Shown here: in pieces, positions 8,388 to 18,775 of the stretch
Position numbering within the stretch: position 1 is the first letter of the stretch
How the letters are laid out: every line of letters begins with the position of its first letter
DNA from: G965276765 sp965276765
GTDB taxonomy: Bacteria > Actinomycetota > Acidimicrobiia > Acidimicrobiales > Palsa-688
NCBI GenBank assembly: GCA_965276765.1
Contig: OZ255627.1
Location: 434,001-498,000, forward strand
Reading direction: 5' to 3'
DNA: 64,000 bases
Translations under genes and position numbers: made by a program
Notes under the pieces: model-generated
Databases searched by the model: none
Seen by the model: only the letters and a program-made list of their open reading frames with translations
Told to the model about the DNA's origin: nothing

Positions 8388-9386
8388 TTGGGGAGCACGG
8401 CCGGCACCGAGTACTCCGACCCGGTCGCCGCAGCCTCCGAGCCGGTCGCCGCCATCCGCGATGCCGTCGCCTCGGTGGTGGTCGGGGCGGGTGGCGCCCT
8501 CGACCGGCTGCTCGTCGCCCTCCTCTGCCGGGGTCACGCCCTGCTCGAGGACGTGCCAGGAACGGGGAAAACGTTGCTGGCGCGGTCGTTGGCAGAGGTG
8601 CTCGGCTGCGAGTTCCGGAGGGTGCAGCTCACCCCCGACGTGGTGCCATCGGACATCACCGGTTCGAACATCTTCAGCCAGAGGACCTCGGAGTTCGAGT
8701 TCCGGCCCGGTCCGCTGTTTACGCAGGTGCTCCTTGCCGACGAGGTCAACCGGGCCACCCCGCGCAGCCAGTCCGCCCTCCTCGAAGCGATGGAGGAACG
8801 TCAGGTGACCGTCGACGGCACGACCCGGCCTCTCCCTGAGCCATTCGTCGTTCTCGCCACGCAGAACCCGATCGAGCTCGAGGGAACCTTTCCCCTCCCC
8901 GAGGCCCAACTCGACCGGTTCTTGATCCGCGTGTCGCTCGGCTACCCGAGCCTGGCCGACGAGCACGCCATCCTCGAGCGCTTCGAGCACGACCAGGAGC
9001 CGTCGCTGCGCCCCGTGATCGGTCCCGCCGGCGTCCTCGCCCTGCAGCGCGCCCGCAGTCGGGTCACCGTCGCCGGCGACGTCAGGGGCTATCTGCTCGA
9101 GTTGGTGCGGGCCACTCGCGACGATCCCCGCTTGGCGCTCGGAGCGAGCCCCCGTGCGTCCCTCGCGCTGCACCGGGCCACGCAGGCCATGGCCCTGCTG
9201 CACGGCCGAGCCTTTGCCCTCCCCGACGACGTCAAGGCGCTTGCGGTCCCCGTCCTGGCCCACCGTCTCGTCGCGTCGGCGTCCGCCCGGCTCCGGGGTG
9301 ACACCCCGTCGAGCATCCTCACCGAGCTCGTCGAACGGCGCCCCGTCCCGGTCGAGGAGGAGAGCGCGGCGGCAGAGGCGCGATGA
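8388..9386 (+). CDS. MoxR-family AAA+ ATPase
   Basis: A 332-residue AAA+ chaperone of the MoxR clade. Walker A is EDVPGTGKT (54-62), Walker B is VLLADEVNRATPRSQSALLE, sensor 1 is FVVLATQNPIELEGT, and FPLPEAQLDRF follows. The lid domain with SPRASLALHRATQAMALLHGR completes the family signature. MoxR ATPases are thought to remodel or mature VWA and DUF58 partners, and the next gene is a DUF58 protein overlapping by ATGA. The TTG at 8388 fits the normal N-terminal length; no ATG in frame gives a complete domain. Confidence 0.92.
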   Translation: MGSTAGTEYSDPVAAASEPVAAIRDAVASVVVGAGGALDRLLVALLCRGHALLEDVPGTGKTLLARSLAEVLGCEFRRVQLTPDVVPSDITGSNIFSQRTSEFEFRPGPLFTQVLLADEVNRATPRSQSALLEAMEERQVTVDGTTRPLPEPFVVLATQNPIELEGTFPLPEAQLDRFLIRVSLGYPSLADEHAILERFEHDQEPSLRPVIGPAGVLALQRARSRVTVAGDVRGYLLELVRATRDDPRLALGASPRASLALHRATQAMALLHGRAFALPDDVKALAVPVLAHRLVASASARLRGDTPSSILTELVERRPVPVEEESAAAEAR

Positions 9387-10644
9387 AGCGGACGACGAAG
9401 GAGCGGGTGGGGTCCCTGCGTCAGCTCGACGGCGAGCTGCGCGTCGCCCTCGCCTTTCTCGCCCTGGCCGTGGTCGGCTGGTGGCTGCACTCGCTCGCCC
9501 TCGCCATCGTCGGTGCCCTCGGTGCCCTCACGTGCGCCGCCCTCTACGTGTGGCAGCGCGACTGCCTGACCGCGGTCAGCTACCGGCGCAGCATCGGCGC
9601 GACCAGAGCCGAGTTCGGCGACGAGGTAGCCCTCGACATCGAGATCGTCAACGACAAGCTTCTTCCCGTCCCGTGGCTGGAGGTCGACGACGAAGTCCCA
9701 TCGACGCTCGACCTGCGGGGCGCGACGGTCACGAGCGACAGGACGGTCACCCGCATGGTCACGTCCTGCCGGTCCTGCCCTACCAGCGCGTCGTGCGCCA
9801 CGTCACCATCGTCTGCCGCCAGCGCGGCGATCACCGCTTCGGGCCTGCCGTCCTCAGGTCGGGCGACCCCATCGGATACCGGCGCCGGGCGCTCGATGAA
9901 CCCGACCAGCGCCACCTGCTCGTCTACCCCAAGCGTTTCGCCCTCGCCCCGGTCGGGGTTGTGTCACGGGTCCTGATCGGCGAGCACCGGGTGCGCCAGC
10001 AGTTCATCGATGATCCGAGCCGCATCTCGGGGATCCGCGAGTACCGGGCCGGTGACCCTCTGCGCTCCATCGACTGGCGAGCGACGGCCAGGAGCGGCGC
10101 CGGCCTCCTCGTGCACGAGTTCGAGCAGACGGTGAGCCTCCGCGTGGCGCTGTTCGTGGATTTCCGCGTCCCGCTCGCCCTGCGCTGGTCGAGAGACACG
10201 TCGCAGCTCGAGTTCCACATCGCCGTGGCCGCCTCCCTGCTCTCCGAGCTGGCCGAGCGAAAGGTGCCGATCGGGTTGTTCGCCTCGGGCGTCGTCGGCG
10301 CCACTCCCCTCTCGTTGCCGCCGAGCAGCGCGCCGAGCCAGCTTCCCCTCGTGCTCGAGGCGTTGGCCCGCTGCTCGGCGCGTGAGGCGTTCCCGTTTTC
10401 GTCCGTCCTGACCGCCCAGACCGGCCGCATCCGGCGGGGCACGAGCGTCGTCGTCGTCGCATCGCACTATCCCGAGCAGACGCTCGTGGCCCTCGCCGGG
10501 CTCCGCCGCCGTCACGCTGTCACCGCCGTCTGGGTGCACGGCGAGGTCGGCAACCCACCGCCCCGCGAGCAAGTCGACACGCTGTTGCAAGTGGAGTACA
10601 CCGATGACTGGCGAGACACCGACATCCTGGAGCTGGCTTCATAA
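9383..10644 (+). pseudogene. DUF58 (VWA-like) protein interrupted by a one-base frameshift
   Basis: The first part, from ATG 9383, encodes two hydrophobic helices (about residues 22-55) and a beta-domain ending ATVTSDRT near 9744. After that the family sequence continues in the next frame: HVLPVLPYQRVVRHVT, then the DUF58 signature SGIREYRAGDPLRSIDWRAT and the C-terminal VWA-like fold, to the stop at 10644. Restoring one G in the GG at 9745-9746 would read DRTGHPHGHVLP and give a normal protein of about 420 residues. All other features are intact, so a sequencing error or a very recent mutation is more likely than old decay. It overlaps the upstream MoxR gene by four bases. Confidence 0.85.
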
Positions 10645-12104
10645 CATCGCCGTCCCTGCGCTGGTAGCGGCGATCGAGGCGACGTGGATCTCCACGTGGC
10701 TCGGCGTCGTCACCCACGTCGGATCGCGACCCGCCGACGTGCCCTACGCGGCCGTGGCGGTACCGGCCGTCGCGGCCGTCGGCGTGGCCGGGCTCAGCGT
10801 CCGTTTCCTTCGCCGGTGGCTGCGAACCGCGATCGTCGCCCTCGTCGCCGTGATCGGTGCTGCTGTGAGCGCCGGGATCGTCGCCGACGTCATCGGCCCC
10901 GGTGGGTTCGTGACCGGTGGGTTCGTGACCGTCGCCTTCCACCCGTGGGACCTTCACGGTCCCATCACGCTGGCCGCGGCCAAGCTGGCGTGGGTGATCG
11001 CCGTGGTCACCTGGGCCGCCGGGCTGCGACTCGGCCGGGGCGAGCTCGACGCCTCGCTCGCCACCCCCTCCGTCGTCGTCGCCGCCGGCGCCATGGTCCT
11101 CTTCTTCGGCGTCGGCGCGATCAGCGGCGACGCCGCCTTCGCTCACGAGACGACGGCAGCGATCATCATGCTGCTCGTGGCCTTCCCCGGCGCGGTCGCC
11201 GTGCTCGCCCTCGTCCACGAGCGTGACCTCGAGCGCCGCGCCCTCAACCGCAACGGGGCGGGACCGGCCGGGGCGTGGCTGGCGGCGATCGCCGTTCCGA
11301 TGGCGGTCGTGTCGGGGGCCGCCCTCGTCATCGCCATTGTCGTCGGACCGCTCGCGCCCCTGATCGGCCGGGCCCTGCGCGCCGCCGTCGACGGGATCGG
11401 CGCTGGCCTCGTCGCCGTCGTGGGGTGGCTGGCCCATTTCTTCCACGGAAGCAAAGCGAGGCCGAAGCCGGTCCGGGCCGCGCAGACAGTCCCCCACGCG
11501 CTCGCCCCCCACCACGCCGGCCCGACGCCGCAGTGGCTCACGATCGTGGGCATCGTCTTCGGAGCGGTCATCGTCGGTGTCGTCCTCTTCTTCGCCGGTC
11601 GGGCCCTGCTCCGCCTGTACCGGCGGCTGGCGGCGAGGGCACGACCTCGGGCCACGCCGGCCGGGGACGAAGAGGTCGAATCCATCTTCAGCTGGGCCCA
11701 TCTGCTCGACCAGCTCAGGGGCATCCTGCGTCGGCGGCTCCACCGGCGGTGGCAACGGTCGGGCCGGGCCGAGCCCGGCGCGGTGTCCGCCGACACCCCG
11801 GTGCCGGGGACACCGGACTCGGTACGGGCCCACTACCGCCGGCTGCTCGGGGCGGCTCGTGCCGCCGGCGTCGGGCGCAGGGTCTCCGAGACGCCCATCG
11901 AGTTCGGGCGGCGCATCGTTGGCGTCATCGACACCGAAGGCAACGAGGGGCACCTCGACCGGTTGACCGACCTCTATGACGGCGTCAGGTACGGCGAGGC
12001 ACCATCGGGTCCCGACGACGTCGCCGCCGCCGGCATCGACGCCGAAGCCGTCGCCGCCCTGCTCGCCCCTCCCGACGCCGGGGCGCCACAGGATCGGGAC
12101 ACGA

Positions 12105-12112
<8 letters not shown>
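10604..12112 (+). CDS. multi-pass membrane protein with C-terminal DUF4129 domain
   Basis: A 502-residue membrane protein with about seven or eight hydrophobic helices in the first 270 residues and another at about 312-333. It ends in a soluble DUF4129 domain: VRAHYRRLLGAARAAGVGRR, SETPIEFGRRI and LTDLYDGVRYGE. In related MoxR-DUF58 operons the third gene is usually a TgpA-like membrane transglutaminase with DUF4129 at its end. Here no Cys-His-Asp transglutaminase core is visible, so this is a non-catalytic variant or a separate subunit. It overlaps the DUF58 gene by 41 bp, and its end overlaps the convergent reductase gene by 8 bp. A 15-bp duplication (10901-10930) adds GGFVT twice in a loop. 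Confidence 0.82.
10901..10930 (+). repeat. 15-bp tandem duplication inside the DUF4129 membrane protein
   Basis: GGTGGGTTCGTGACC is present twice head to tail without mismatch and encodes GGFVT-GGFVT. The unit is a multiple of three, so the reading frame is kept. Confidence 0.9.
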
Positions 12113-13076
<964 letters not shown>

Positions 13077-13200
13077 AGCGGCTCCTTCTCTCGTCACCGA
13101 TCGACAGGGCTCGTCACGAGCCCGCTCAGGGGTCCTACCCCGTGGAGCCACTGGCTACGGCAGGAACCCGATGGCGCGACGGAGGCCTAGCATCGCGGCA

Positions 13201-14865
13201 GTGAGCCACCACGACTCTCCCCTCGCCGCCGACGTGCTGGTGGATTGCCTGGAGCGCGAGGGTGTCACCTGCGTGTTCGGCATCCCCGGCGAGGAAAACA
13301 TCCGCCTCACCGACGCCATCGCACGGTCCGACTCGATCCGCTACGTGCTCGTGCGCCACGAGCAGGCCGCATCGTTCATGGCAGAGATCTTCGGGCGCCT
13401 CACCGGACGCGCCGGCGTCTGCTCGGCGACTCTCGGGCCGGGGGCCATCAACCTGCTGCTCGGCGCGGCCGACGCCACCACCAACAGCACCCCGCTCGTC
13501 GCCATCTCGGCCCAGGTCGGCCTCAACCGCATCTACAAAGAATCGCATCAGAGCGTCGACCTGGTCTCGATGTTCTCCCCCGTGACGAAATGGTCGGCTC
13601 TCGTACCGGCGGCGGCCGCCGTCCCCGAGATGGTGCGCAAGGCCTTCAAGCTGGCTCAGACGGAACGACCGGGCGCGGTCTACCTCGCCATCCCCGAGGA
13701 TGTGGAGGGTCAGCCGGCCGGCGCCGACGACCGGCCTCTCCCCGTCAACGTTCCGCGCGCCGACGAGCCTTCACCCAGCCAGGTCCAACGCGCCGTCGAC
13801 GTGCTGGACGCGGCGAAGCGGCCCATCGTCCTCGCCGGGCACGGCGCGGCACGCGCCGGCGCCCAACAGGCCGTGCTGCGCTTCTCCGAACGGCTCGGGC
13901 TTCCTGTCGCCACCACGTTCCACGGCAAGGGCGTGTTCCCCGACGACCATCCCAATGCCCTGGGCGCCGTCGGCTTCATGCGGCACGACTATGTCAACTT
14001 CGGGTTCGACGAGGCCGACGTCATCGTGACCGTCGGCTACGAGCTCCAGGAGTTCGACCCGGTACGCATCAACCCACGAGGCGACAAGCGGATCGTGCAC
14101 CTCAGCCGGTCCCCGGCCGAGGTCGACTCGCACTACGACGTCGAGGTCGGCGTCCAGGCCGACCTCGGCCGCACCCTCGATGCCATCGCCGCATCGACGA
14201 GCCGACGGTTCGAGCCGTCGGCGAGCGGCGACAAGATCCGGGGTCTCCTCGCCGACGAGCTGACCAGGGCCGCGACCGACGCCAGCTTCCCGCTCAAGCC
14301 GCAACGGGTCGTCTACGACACCCGCGCCGCCCTCGCTCGCCGAGACATCGTGCTGGCCGACACCGGCGCGGTGAAGATGTGGATGGCCCGGCTGTACCCG
14401 ACCTATGAGCCCAACACGTGCCTGATCTCCAACGGCCTCTCCACCATGTCGTTCGCCTTGCCCGGCGCCATCGGCGCTCATCTGGCCGAACCCGACCGCA
14501 AGGTGCTCGCCGCCGTCGGGGACGGCGCCTTTCTTATGCACTCCCAGGAGATCGAAACGGCCGTCCGCGAGCGGATCCCGCTTACGGTCCTCGTGTGGCA
14601 GGACGATGCCTACGGCCTGATCAAGTGGAAGATGGATCTCGAGCTGGGCCGCGACACGGCGATCGCGTCCACCAACCCCGACTTCGTCGCCTACGCCGCC
14701 AGCTTCGGCGCTCGTGGCTACCGGATAGATGCCGCCGACGACCTCCTTCCCACCCTGCAGGAGGCTCTGGCATCAGACGGTGTCTCGATCATCGCCTGTC
14801 CCGTCGACTACGCCGAGAACCTCCGTCTCACCGACGCCCTCGGCGAGCTGAGCGGACCGTTCTAG
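13201..14865 (+). CDS. thiamine-diphosphate enzyme, acetolactate synthase (catabolic, AlsS-like)
   Basis: A 554-residue ThDP enzyme. The PYR domain contains the cofactor-activating Glu in VRHEQAASFMAEIFGRLTG and the pair TLGPGAINLLLGAADATTNS. A central nucleotide-fold domain follows, with KRPIVLAGHGA. The PP domain carries GDGAFLMHSQEIETAVRE and a ThDP/Mg-binding segment ending DDAYGLIKWKM. The overall pattern fits single-subunit catabolic acetolactate synthases, and no regulatory subunit gene is adjacent. The GTG at 13201 fits the family N-terminus; an in-frame ATG at 13171 with CAGGAA upstream would add 10 residues and is a real alternative. The EAL-DICT gene follows after 3 bp, so the two are probably cotranscribed. 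Confidence 0.87.
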   Translation: MSHHDSPLAADVLVDCLEREGVTCVFGIPGEENIRLTDAIARSDSIRYVLVRHEQAASFMAEIFGRLTGRAGVCSATLGPGAINLLLGAADATTNSTPLVAISAQVGLNRIYKESHQSVDLVSMFSPVTKWSALVPAAAAVPEMVRKAFKLAQTERPGAVYLAIPEDVEGQPAGADDRPLPVNVPRADEPSPSQVQRAVDVLDAAKRPIVLAGHGAARAGAQQAVLRFSERLGLPVATTFHGKGVFPDDHPNALGAVGFMRHDYVNFGFDEADVIVTVGYELQEFDPVRINPRGDKRIVHLSRSPAEVDSHYDVEVGVQADLGRTLDAIAASTSRRFEPSASGDKIRGLLADELTRAATDASFPLKPQRVVYDTRAALARRDIVLADTGAVKMWMARLYPTYEPNTCLISNGLSTMSFALPGAIGAHLAEPDRKVLAAVGDGAFLMHSQEIETAVRERIPLTVLVWQDDAYGLIKWKMDLELGRDTAIASTNPDFVAYAASFGARGYRIDAADDLLPTLQEALASDGVSIIACPVDYAENLRLTDALGELSGPF

Positions 14866-14868
14866 CGA

Positions 14869-16092
14869 ATGAGCGCGGTCTCGGTCGACCAACTGATCTC
14901 GTCGCGGTTCCTCCGGCCCGCGTACCAGCCCATCGTCGACCTCGACAGCCGGGCGACCGTCGGCTACGAGGCCCTGGCCAGATGGCCCGACCTCGGCGTC
15001 GGACCCAAGCTCGCCTTCTCGCTGGCGACCGGTAACGGTGGGCTCAACGACCTGGACTGGGCCTGCCAGACCCAGGCCCTCAGGGGGGCGCTCGAAGCCG
15101 GCATCGGCCATTCGGCCACGCTCTTTGTCAACGCCGAGCCCAGCTCGTTCACCCGGCACGCGCCCGACGACCTGGCCGACGTGAGCGCGCAGGCGGCGCA
15201 GAGCCTCCGAGTGGTCATCGAGGTGACCGAACGGGCCATCCTGAAGGCGCCGGCCGAGCTGCTGCGCACCATCCGAGACATCAGGGAACGGGGCTGGGGC
15301 GTCGCCCTCGACGACGTCGGCGCCGTCCCCGACTCGCTCGCCCTGCTCCCTTTCATTGCTCCCGACGTCATCAAGCTCGACCTGGATCTGGTGCAGCAGT
15401 GGCCCGACGCCGACCAGGCCAAGATCATGGCTGCGGTCATGGCCCACGCCGAGCGGACCGGCGCCACCATCCTGGCCGAGGGCATCGAAACCGACGCCCA
15501 CCTCGAGCAGGCCAAGGCCCTCGGCGCCACCCTCGGCCAGGGGTGGTACTTCGCCGCCCCCGGGCCGCTCGAGCGCGCCCCGACGGGCGATCACGGGGTG
15601 GAGCTCGTGGAGCCGCCCCCGCCTCCGCCGGCCACGCCGTTTTCCCTCGTCGAGCACGCCCGGCCCCTCCGCACCGGGCGCAAGGGCCTGTTGCTCGGCA
15701 TCTCCCGGCACCTCGAGAACCAGGGGATGGGTCTAGCCATCCCGCCGGTCGTGCTCGCCGCCTTCCAGCACGCCGGGGAGTTCAACGCCGCGACCAGGCG
15801 GCGCTACGCCCGATTGGCGGGCCACTGCCCGCTCGTCGCCGTGATCGGCGAGGACCTCGACGCCCACCCGGCGCCCGGCGTGCGCGGCGCCACGATGAGA
15901 CCTTCCGATCCGCTGCGGGGAGAGTGGAGCGTCGTCGTGGTCGGCGCCCACTACACCGGAGCGCTCGTGGCGCGCGACCTCGGGGACTCGGGACCCGACC
16001 TGCAACGCCGTTTCGTCTTCGTCGTCACCCACGACCGGGACCTGGTGCTCGGCGCGGCCCGATCCATGATCGAGCGGCTGGCGACGGCCTGA
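14869..16092 (+). CDS. EAL-domain protein with C-terminal DICT domain
   Basis: A 407-residue cytoplasmic protein. Residues 1-240 are an EAL (c-di-GMP phosphodiesterase) domain with E35 in YEALARW, FVNAEP, IEVTERAI, ALDDVGA, IKLDLDL, LAEGIET and GQGWYFAAP. Metal-binding acidic residues are present, but the canonical DDFGTGYS loop reads DDVGAVPDS, so activity may be altered. A Pro-rich linker (EPPPPPPA) leads to a DICT domain at about 255-405, a sensor module found with two-component and cyclic-nucleotide proteins. It starts 3 bp after the acetolactate synthase-like gene, which is an unusual partner. Confidence 0.85.
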   Translation: MSAVSVDQLISSRFLRPAYQPIVDLDSRATVGYEALARWPDLGVGPKLAFSLATGNGGLNDLDWACQTQALRGALEAGIGHSATLFVNAEPSSFTRHAPDDLADVSAQAAQSLRVVIEVTERAILKAPAELLRTIRDIRERGWGVALDDVGAVPDSLALLPFIAPDVIKLDLDLVQQWPDADQAKIMAAVMAHAERTGATILAEGIETDAHLEQAKALGATLGQGWYFAAPGPLERAPTGDHGVELVEPPPPPPATPFSLVEHARPLRTGRKGLLLGISRHLENQGMGLAIPPVVLAAFQHAGEFNAATRRRYARLAGHCPLVAVIGEDLDAHPAPGVRGATMRPSDPLRGEWSVVVVGAHYTGALVARDLGDSGPDLQRRFVFVVTHDRDLVLGAARSMIERLATA

Positions 16093-16112
16093 GCTCCTAG
16101 GCCGGTCCGGCC

Positions 16113-16138
16113 GCTGCGCCCGCACGGGCGGGCGCAGC
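16113..16138. terminator. bidirectional hairpin between convergent genes
   Basis: A perfect 11-bp inverted repeat, GCTGCGCCCGC-ACGG-GCGGGCGCAGC, lies midway between the EAL-DICT stop (16092) and the superoxide dismutase stop (16184). The stem is all strong pairs with a 4-base loop and there is no U-tract on either side. A role as shared terminator is inferred from position and stability. Confidence 0.6.
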
Positions 16139-16183
16139 AGCAGAACCGCAGCGGCAGGAATCGCCGCGGCGGAACGAGACCGC

Positions 16184-16792
16184 TCAGCCGATGGCGAGGC
16201 CCTTGGCCGCCTGGTAGCGGCTGGCCACGTTGGCCCAGTTGACCGTGTTCCAAAAGGCGGTCACGTAGTCGGCCTTCACGTTCTTGTACTGCAGGTAGAA
16301 GGCGTGCTCCCAGATGTCGACGACGAGAAGCGGGACGGCACCCTGGCCGATGTTGCCCTGGTGGTCGTAGATCTGCTCGATGATCAGCCGCTGTCCGAGG
16401 GGATCCCAGGCCAGGGCACCCCAGCCCGAGCCCTGCACGGTGGTCGTCACCTGCGTCAGCTGGCTCTTGAACTTGGCGAAGCCTCCGAACTCGGCCTCGA
16501 TGGCACTGGCGAGCTCTCCTTCGGGGCTTCCACCGCCGTCGGGAGACATGTTGGTCCAGTAGATCGAGTGGAGCACGTGGCCCGAGACGTTGAACGCCAG
16601 CGTCTTCTCCAACCCGACGATGGCCCCGAAGTCGTCGGCATCACGGGCCGACGCGATCTTCTCGACGGTCGTGTTGGCGCCCTGCACGTAGGTGTTGTGG
16701 TGCTTGTCGTGGTGCAACTCGATGATCTGACCGGAAATGTGCGGCTCGAGAGCGGAGTAGTCGTACGGAAGTTCGGGCAGCGCGTAGCTCAA
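16184..16792 (-). CDS. Fe/Mn superoxide dismutase
   Basis: A 202-residue enzyme that converts superoxide to hydrogen peroxide and oxygen. Metal ligands are all in place: His in IIELHHDKHH, His in NVSGHVLHSIYW, and Asp and His in VVDIWEHAFYLQYKNVK. The active-site segment IYDHQGN places His-Gln where mycobacterial iron SODs also have a histidine next to the glutamine, so metal choice cannot be decided by eye. There is no signal peptide, so it is cytoplasmic. The start is TTG at 16792, preceded by GGGGAGGAACC, a strong ribosome-binding site that fixes it. Confidence 0.95.
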   Translation of the reverse strand: MSYALPELPYDYSALEPHISGQIIELHHDKHHNTYVQGANTTVEKIASARDADDFGAIVGLEKTLAFNVSGHVLHSIYWTNMSPDGGGSPEGELASAIEAEFGGFAKFKSQLTQVTTTVQGSGWGALAWDPLGQRLIIEQIYDHQGNIGQGAVPLLVVDIWEHAFYLQYKNVKADYVTAFWNTVNWANVASRYQAAKGLAIG

Positions 16793-16920
16793 GGTTCCTC
16801 CCCTTGCGGGTGGTCGGCGAATGATTTGGGCTCCGAGCCGGACGAGAGATCTGGTTCAGAAACCCACATCGCATCGACCCTACGGCCCCATCGACCCTCG
16901 TGCAACCGGTCCCGCACCGC

Positions 16921-18666
16921 TCAGCGCGAGACCTCCGCCTCCTCGGCGAGCGAGAGCCAGCGTTCCTCGATCTCGACCAGCGCGCTCTGGGCGCCGGCCA
17001 GCTCGGCGCCGACACGCGCCAGCTCGGCATGGTCGGTCACCCCGCCGAGAGATTCGCTCAGCCGGTCTCGGCGGCGCTGCTGCCTCGCCATCTGCTTCTC
17101 GAGGTCACGCAACTGGCGGCCCAGGGCGGCGGTCACGTCGCCGGCCACCGCCGCGCCGGCTATGGCGCCGCCGGCTATGGCACCGCCGGCTATGGCACCG
17201 CCGGGCCGGGTCCCGCCGGCGCTTGCCACCCAGGCGTCGAGACCACCGGCGACCGGCGCCACGCCCCCCGACGCATCGATCGCGACCAGGCGCTCGGTGC
17301 TGCGCCCGAGAAAGGCCCGATCGTGGCTGACCACGACCAAGGCTCCCTGCCAGTCGTCCAACAGGTCCTCCACCATCCGCAGCGTGTCGAGGTCGAGATC
17401 GTTGGTGGGTTCGTCGAGCAGCAGCACGTTGGGGCGCTCGACGAGGACGAGGAGAAGCTGGAGGCGACGCCGTTCGCCACCGGAGAGCGTCGAGATGGGA
17501 GCGAAAGGGAGCTCGCCCGTGAACCAGAACCGCTCCATGAGCGCCACGTCTTCTGGCGCTCCGGGCGGGCGCGTGGGGCCAGCCACGAGATCACGGACGC
17601 GGGCCTGCGGGTCCAGGTCGAGCCCTCGTTGATCGTAATAGCCGACCGCGACGGTAGGCCCGACCTCGAGCCTCCCCTCGGTCGGTTCCCTTCGGCGGGC
17701 CAGCAGATCAAGGAGGGTGGATTTCCCCGAACCGTTGGCCCCGACCACGCCCAGACGGTCGCGTGGGTCGAGGTCGAGATCGACACCGGCGACGACGGAC
17801 GCTCCTGCGCCCGGATACCGGTACCCCACCCCGGCGCACTCGATCACCTTGTCGCCGAGGCGTGGGGTGGCGAAACCGGCGCGCAGCTCGCCGGTCCGCG
17901 CCGCCGCCTCGGGCCGCCCTTCGACCACGGTGGTCGCCGCCGCGATCCGCGCCTTGGGCTTGCGGCTCCTCGCCGGCGCTCCCCTGCGCAGCCAGGCCAA
18001 CTCCCTCCGAGCCAGGTTGCGGCGGGTCGACTCCGCGCTCGACGCCCGCTCCTCGCGCTCCACCCTGGCGGCGAGGTACGACTCGTAACCGCCGTCGTGG
18101 ATGTAGCGGCGGCCGCGATCCAGCTCCACCACACGGTTCGTCACCCGGTCGAGGAGGTAGCGGTCATGGGTCACGAGGACGAGACCACCGGTGAATGCCA
18201 GGAGCCAGGTCTCCAGCCAGGCCACGGCGGCGATGTCGAGATGGTTGGTCGGCTCGTCGAGGATCAGCAGCTCGGCCGGGCGGCACAGCACGGAGGCGAG
18301 CGCCACCCGCTTCACCTGGCCACCCGAGAGGGTGCCGACATCGGCTCCGGCCAGGTCCCCGAGGCCCAGGCGTTGGAGGGCGGCCTCGGCCTCCCAGCCC
18401 GCGCCCACGGCCGCCCCGACGGTCCCGGATGGCAGCACGGGCTCCTGGTCGAGGTAGCCGACCCGTGTCCCCCTCCCCCGTCTCACCCGACCCGAATCCG
18501 GATCCCCGACGCCGGCGGCCACCCGCAGGAGCGTGGACTTGCCCGTGCCGTTGATGCCCACGACCCCGACGCGATCACCTTCGGAGACGGTCAGCGACAG
18601 GCCATCGAACAGGGAGCGGTCCGAGCGGTGGACCGAGACAGCATCGAGATCGACGAGGACGGCCAC
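16921..18666 (-). CDS. ABC-F family ATPase (Uup-like)
   Basis: A 581-residue soluble protein with two ABC modules and no membrane segment. Module 1 has Walker A GINGTGKST, signature LSGGQ and LILDEPTNHLD. Module 2 has GANGSGKST, LSGGERRR and LLLDEPTNDLD. The tail (about 505-580) is a predicted coiled coil, as in Uup. ABC-F proteins act on the ribosome or on DNA structures; the exact role is not readable here. An unusual spacer of three GGAIA units (from a 15-bp DNA repeat) separates module 2 from the coiled coil. GTG start at 18666. Nothing links it functionally to its neighbours. Confidence 0.92.
   Translation of the reverse strand: MAVLVDLDAVSVHRSDRSLFDGLSLTVSEGDRVGVVGINGTGKSTLLRVAAGVGDPDSGRVRRGRGTRVGYLDQEPVLPSGTVGAAVGAGWEAEAALQRLGLGDLAGADVGTLSGGQVKRVALASVLCRPAELLILDEPTNHLDIAAVAWLETWLLAFTGGLVLVTHDRYLLDRVTNRVVELDRGRRYIHDGGYESYLAARVEREERASSAESTRRNLARRELAWLRRGAPARSRKPKARIAAATTVVEGRPEAAARTGELRAGFATPRLGDKVIECAGVGYRYPGAGASVVAGVDLDLDPRDRLGVVGANGSGKSTLLDLLARRREPTEGRLEVGPTVAVGYYDQRGLDLDPQARVRDLVAGPTRPPGAPEDVALMERFWFTGELPFAPISTLSGGERRRLQLLLVLVERPNVLLLDEPTNDLDLDTLRMVEDLLDDWQGALVVVSHDRAFLGRSTERLVAIDASGGVAPVAGGLDAWVASAGGTRPGGAIAGGAIAGGAIAGAAVAGDVTAALGRQLRDLEKQMARQQRRRDRLSESLGGVTDHAELARVGAELAGAQSALVEIEERWLSLAEEAEVSR
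17155..17199. repeat. 15-bp repeat, three copies, inside the ABC-F gene
   Basis: Three head-to-tail copies of GCCGGCTATGGCACC (one base different in the first) encode a GAIAG-type spacer on the minus strand. Flanking sequence (GCCGGGCCGGGTCCC) looks like a degenerate fourth copy. Frame is preserved. Confidence 0.9.
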
Positions 18667-18711
18667 AGCTCCGACAGGCTACCGGTGCACATCCCGTCCT
18701 GGGCCACGCCA

Positions 18712-18740
18712 TTGGTACCTGTACCCCCTAGGGGTATAGT
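18712..18740 (+). promoter_or_regulatory. promoter with CsoR-type operator in its spacer
   Basis: A -35-like TTGGTA (18712-18717) and a -10-like TATAGT (18735-18740) are separated by exactly 17 bp. Between and overlapping them lies the inverted repeat TACCCC-CTA-GGGGTA (18722-18736), the G/C-tract palindrome recognised by CsoR/CstR-class repressors. The next gene, 35 bp downstream of the -10 box, encodes such a repressor, so negative autoregulation with derepression by its inducer is expected. Confidence 0.75.
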
Positions 18741-18775
18741 AGGCGGGCCAAGACCGGAGGTCGAGAGGAGCAGCC

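Noticed and set aside
17155..17199. Possible CRISPR-like or mobile repeat
   Set aside because: Units are 15 bp, have no spacers, and translate into a regular in-frame linker.
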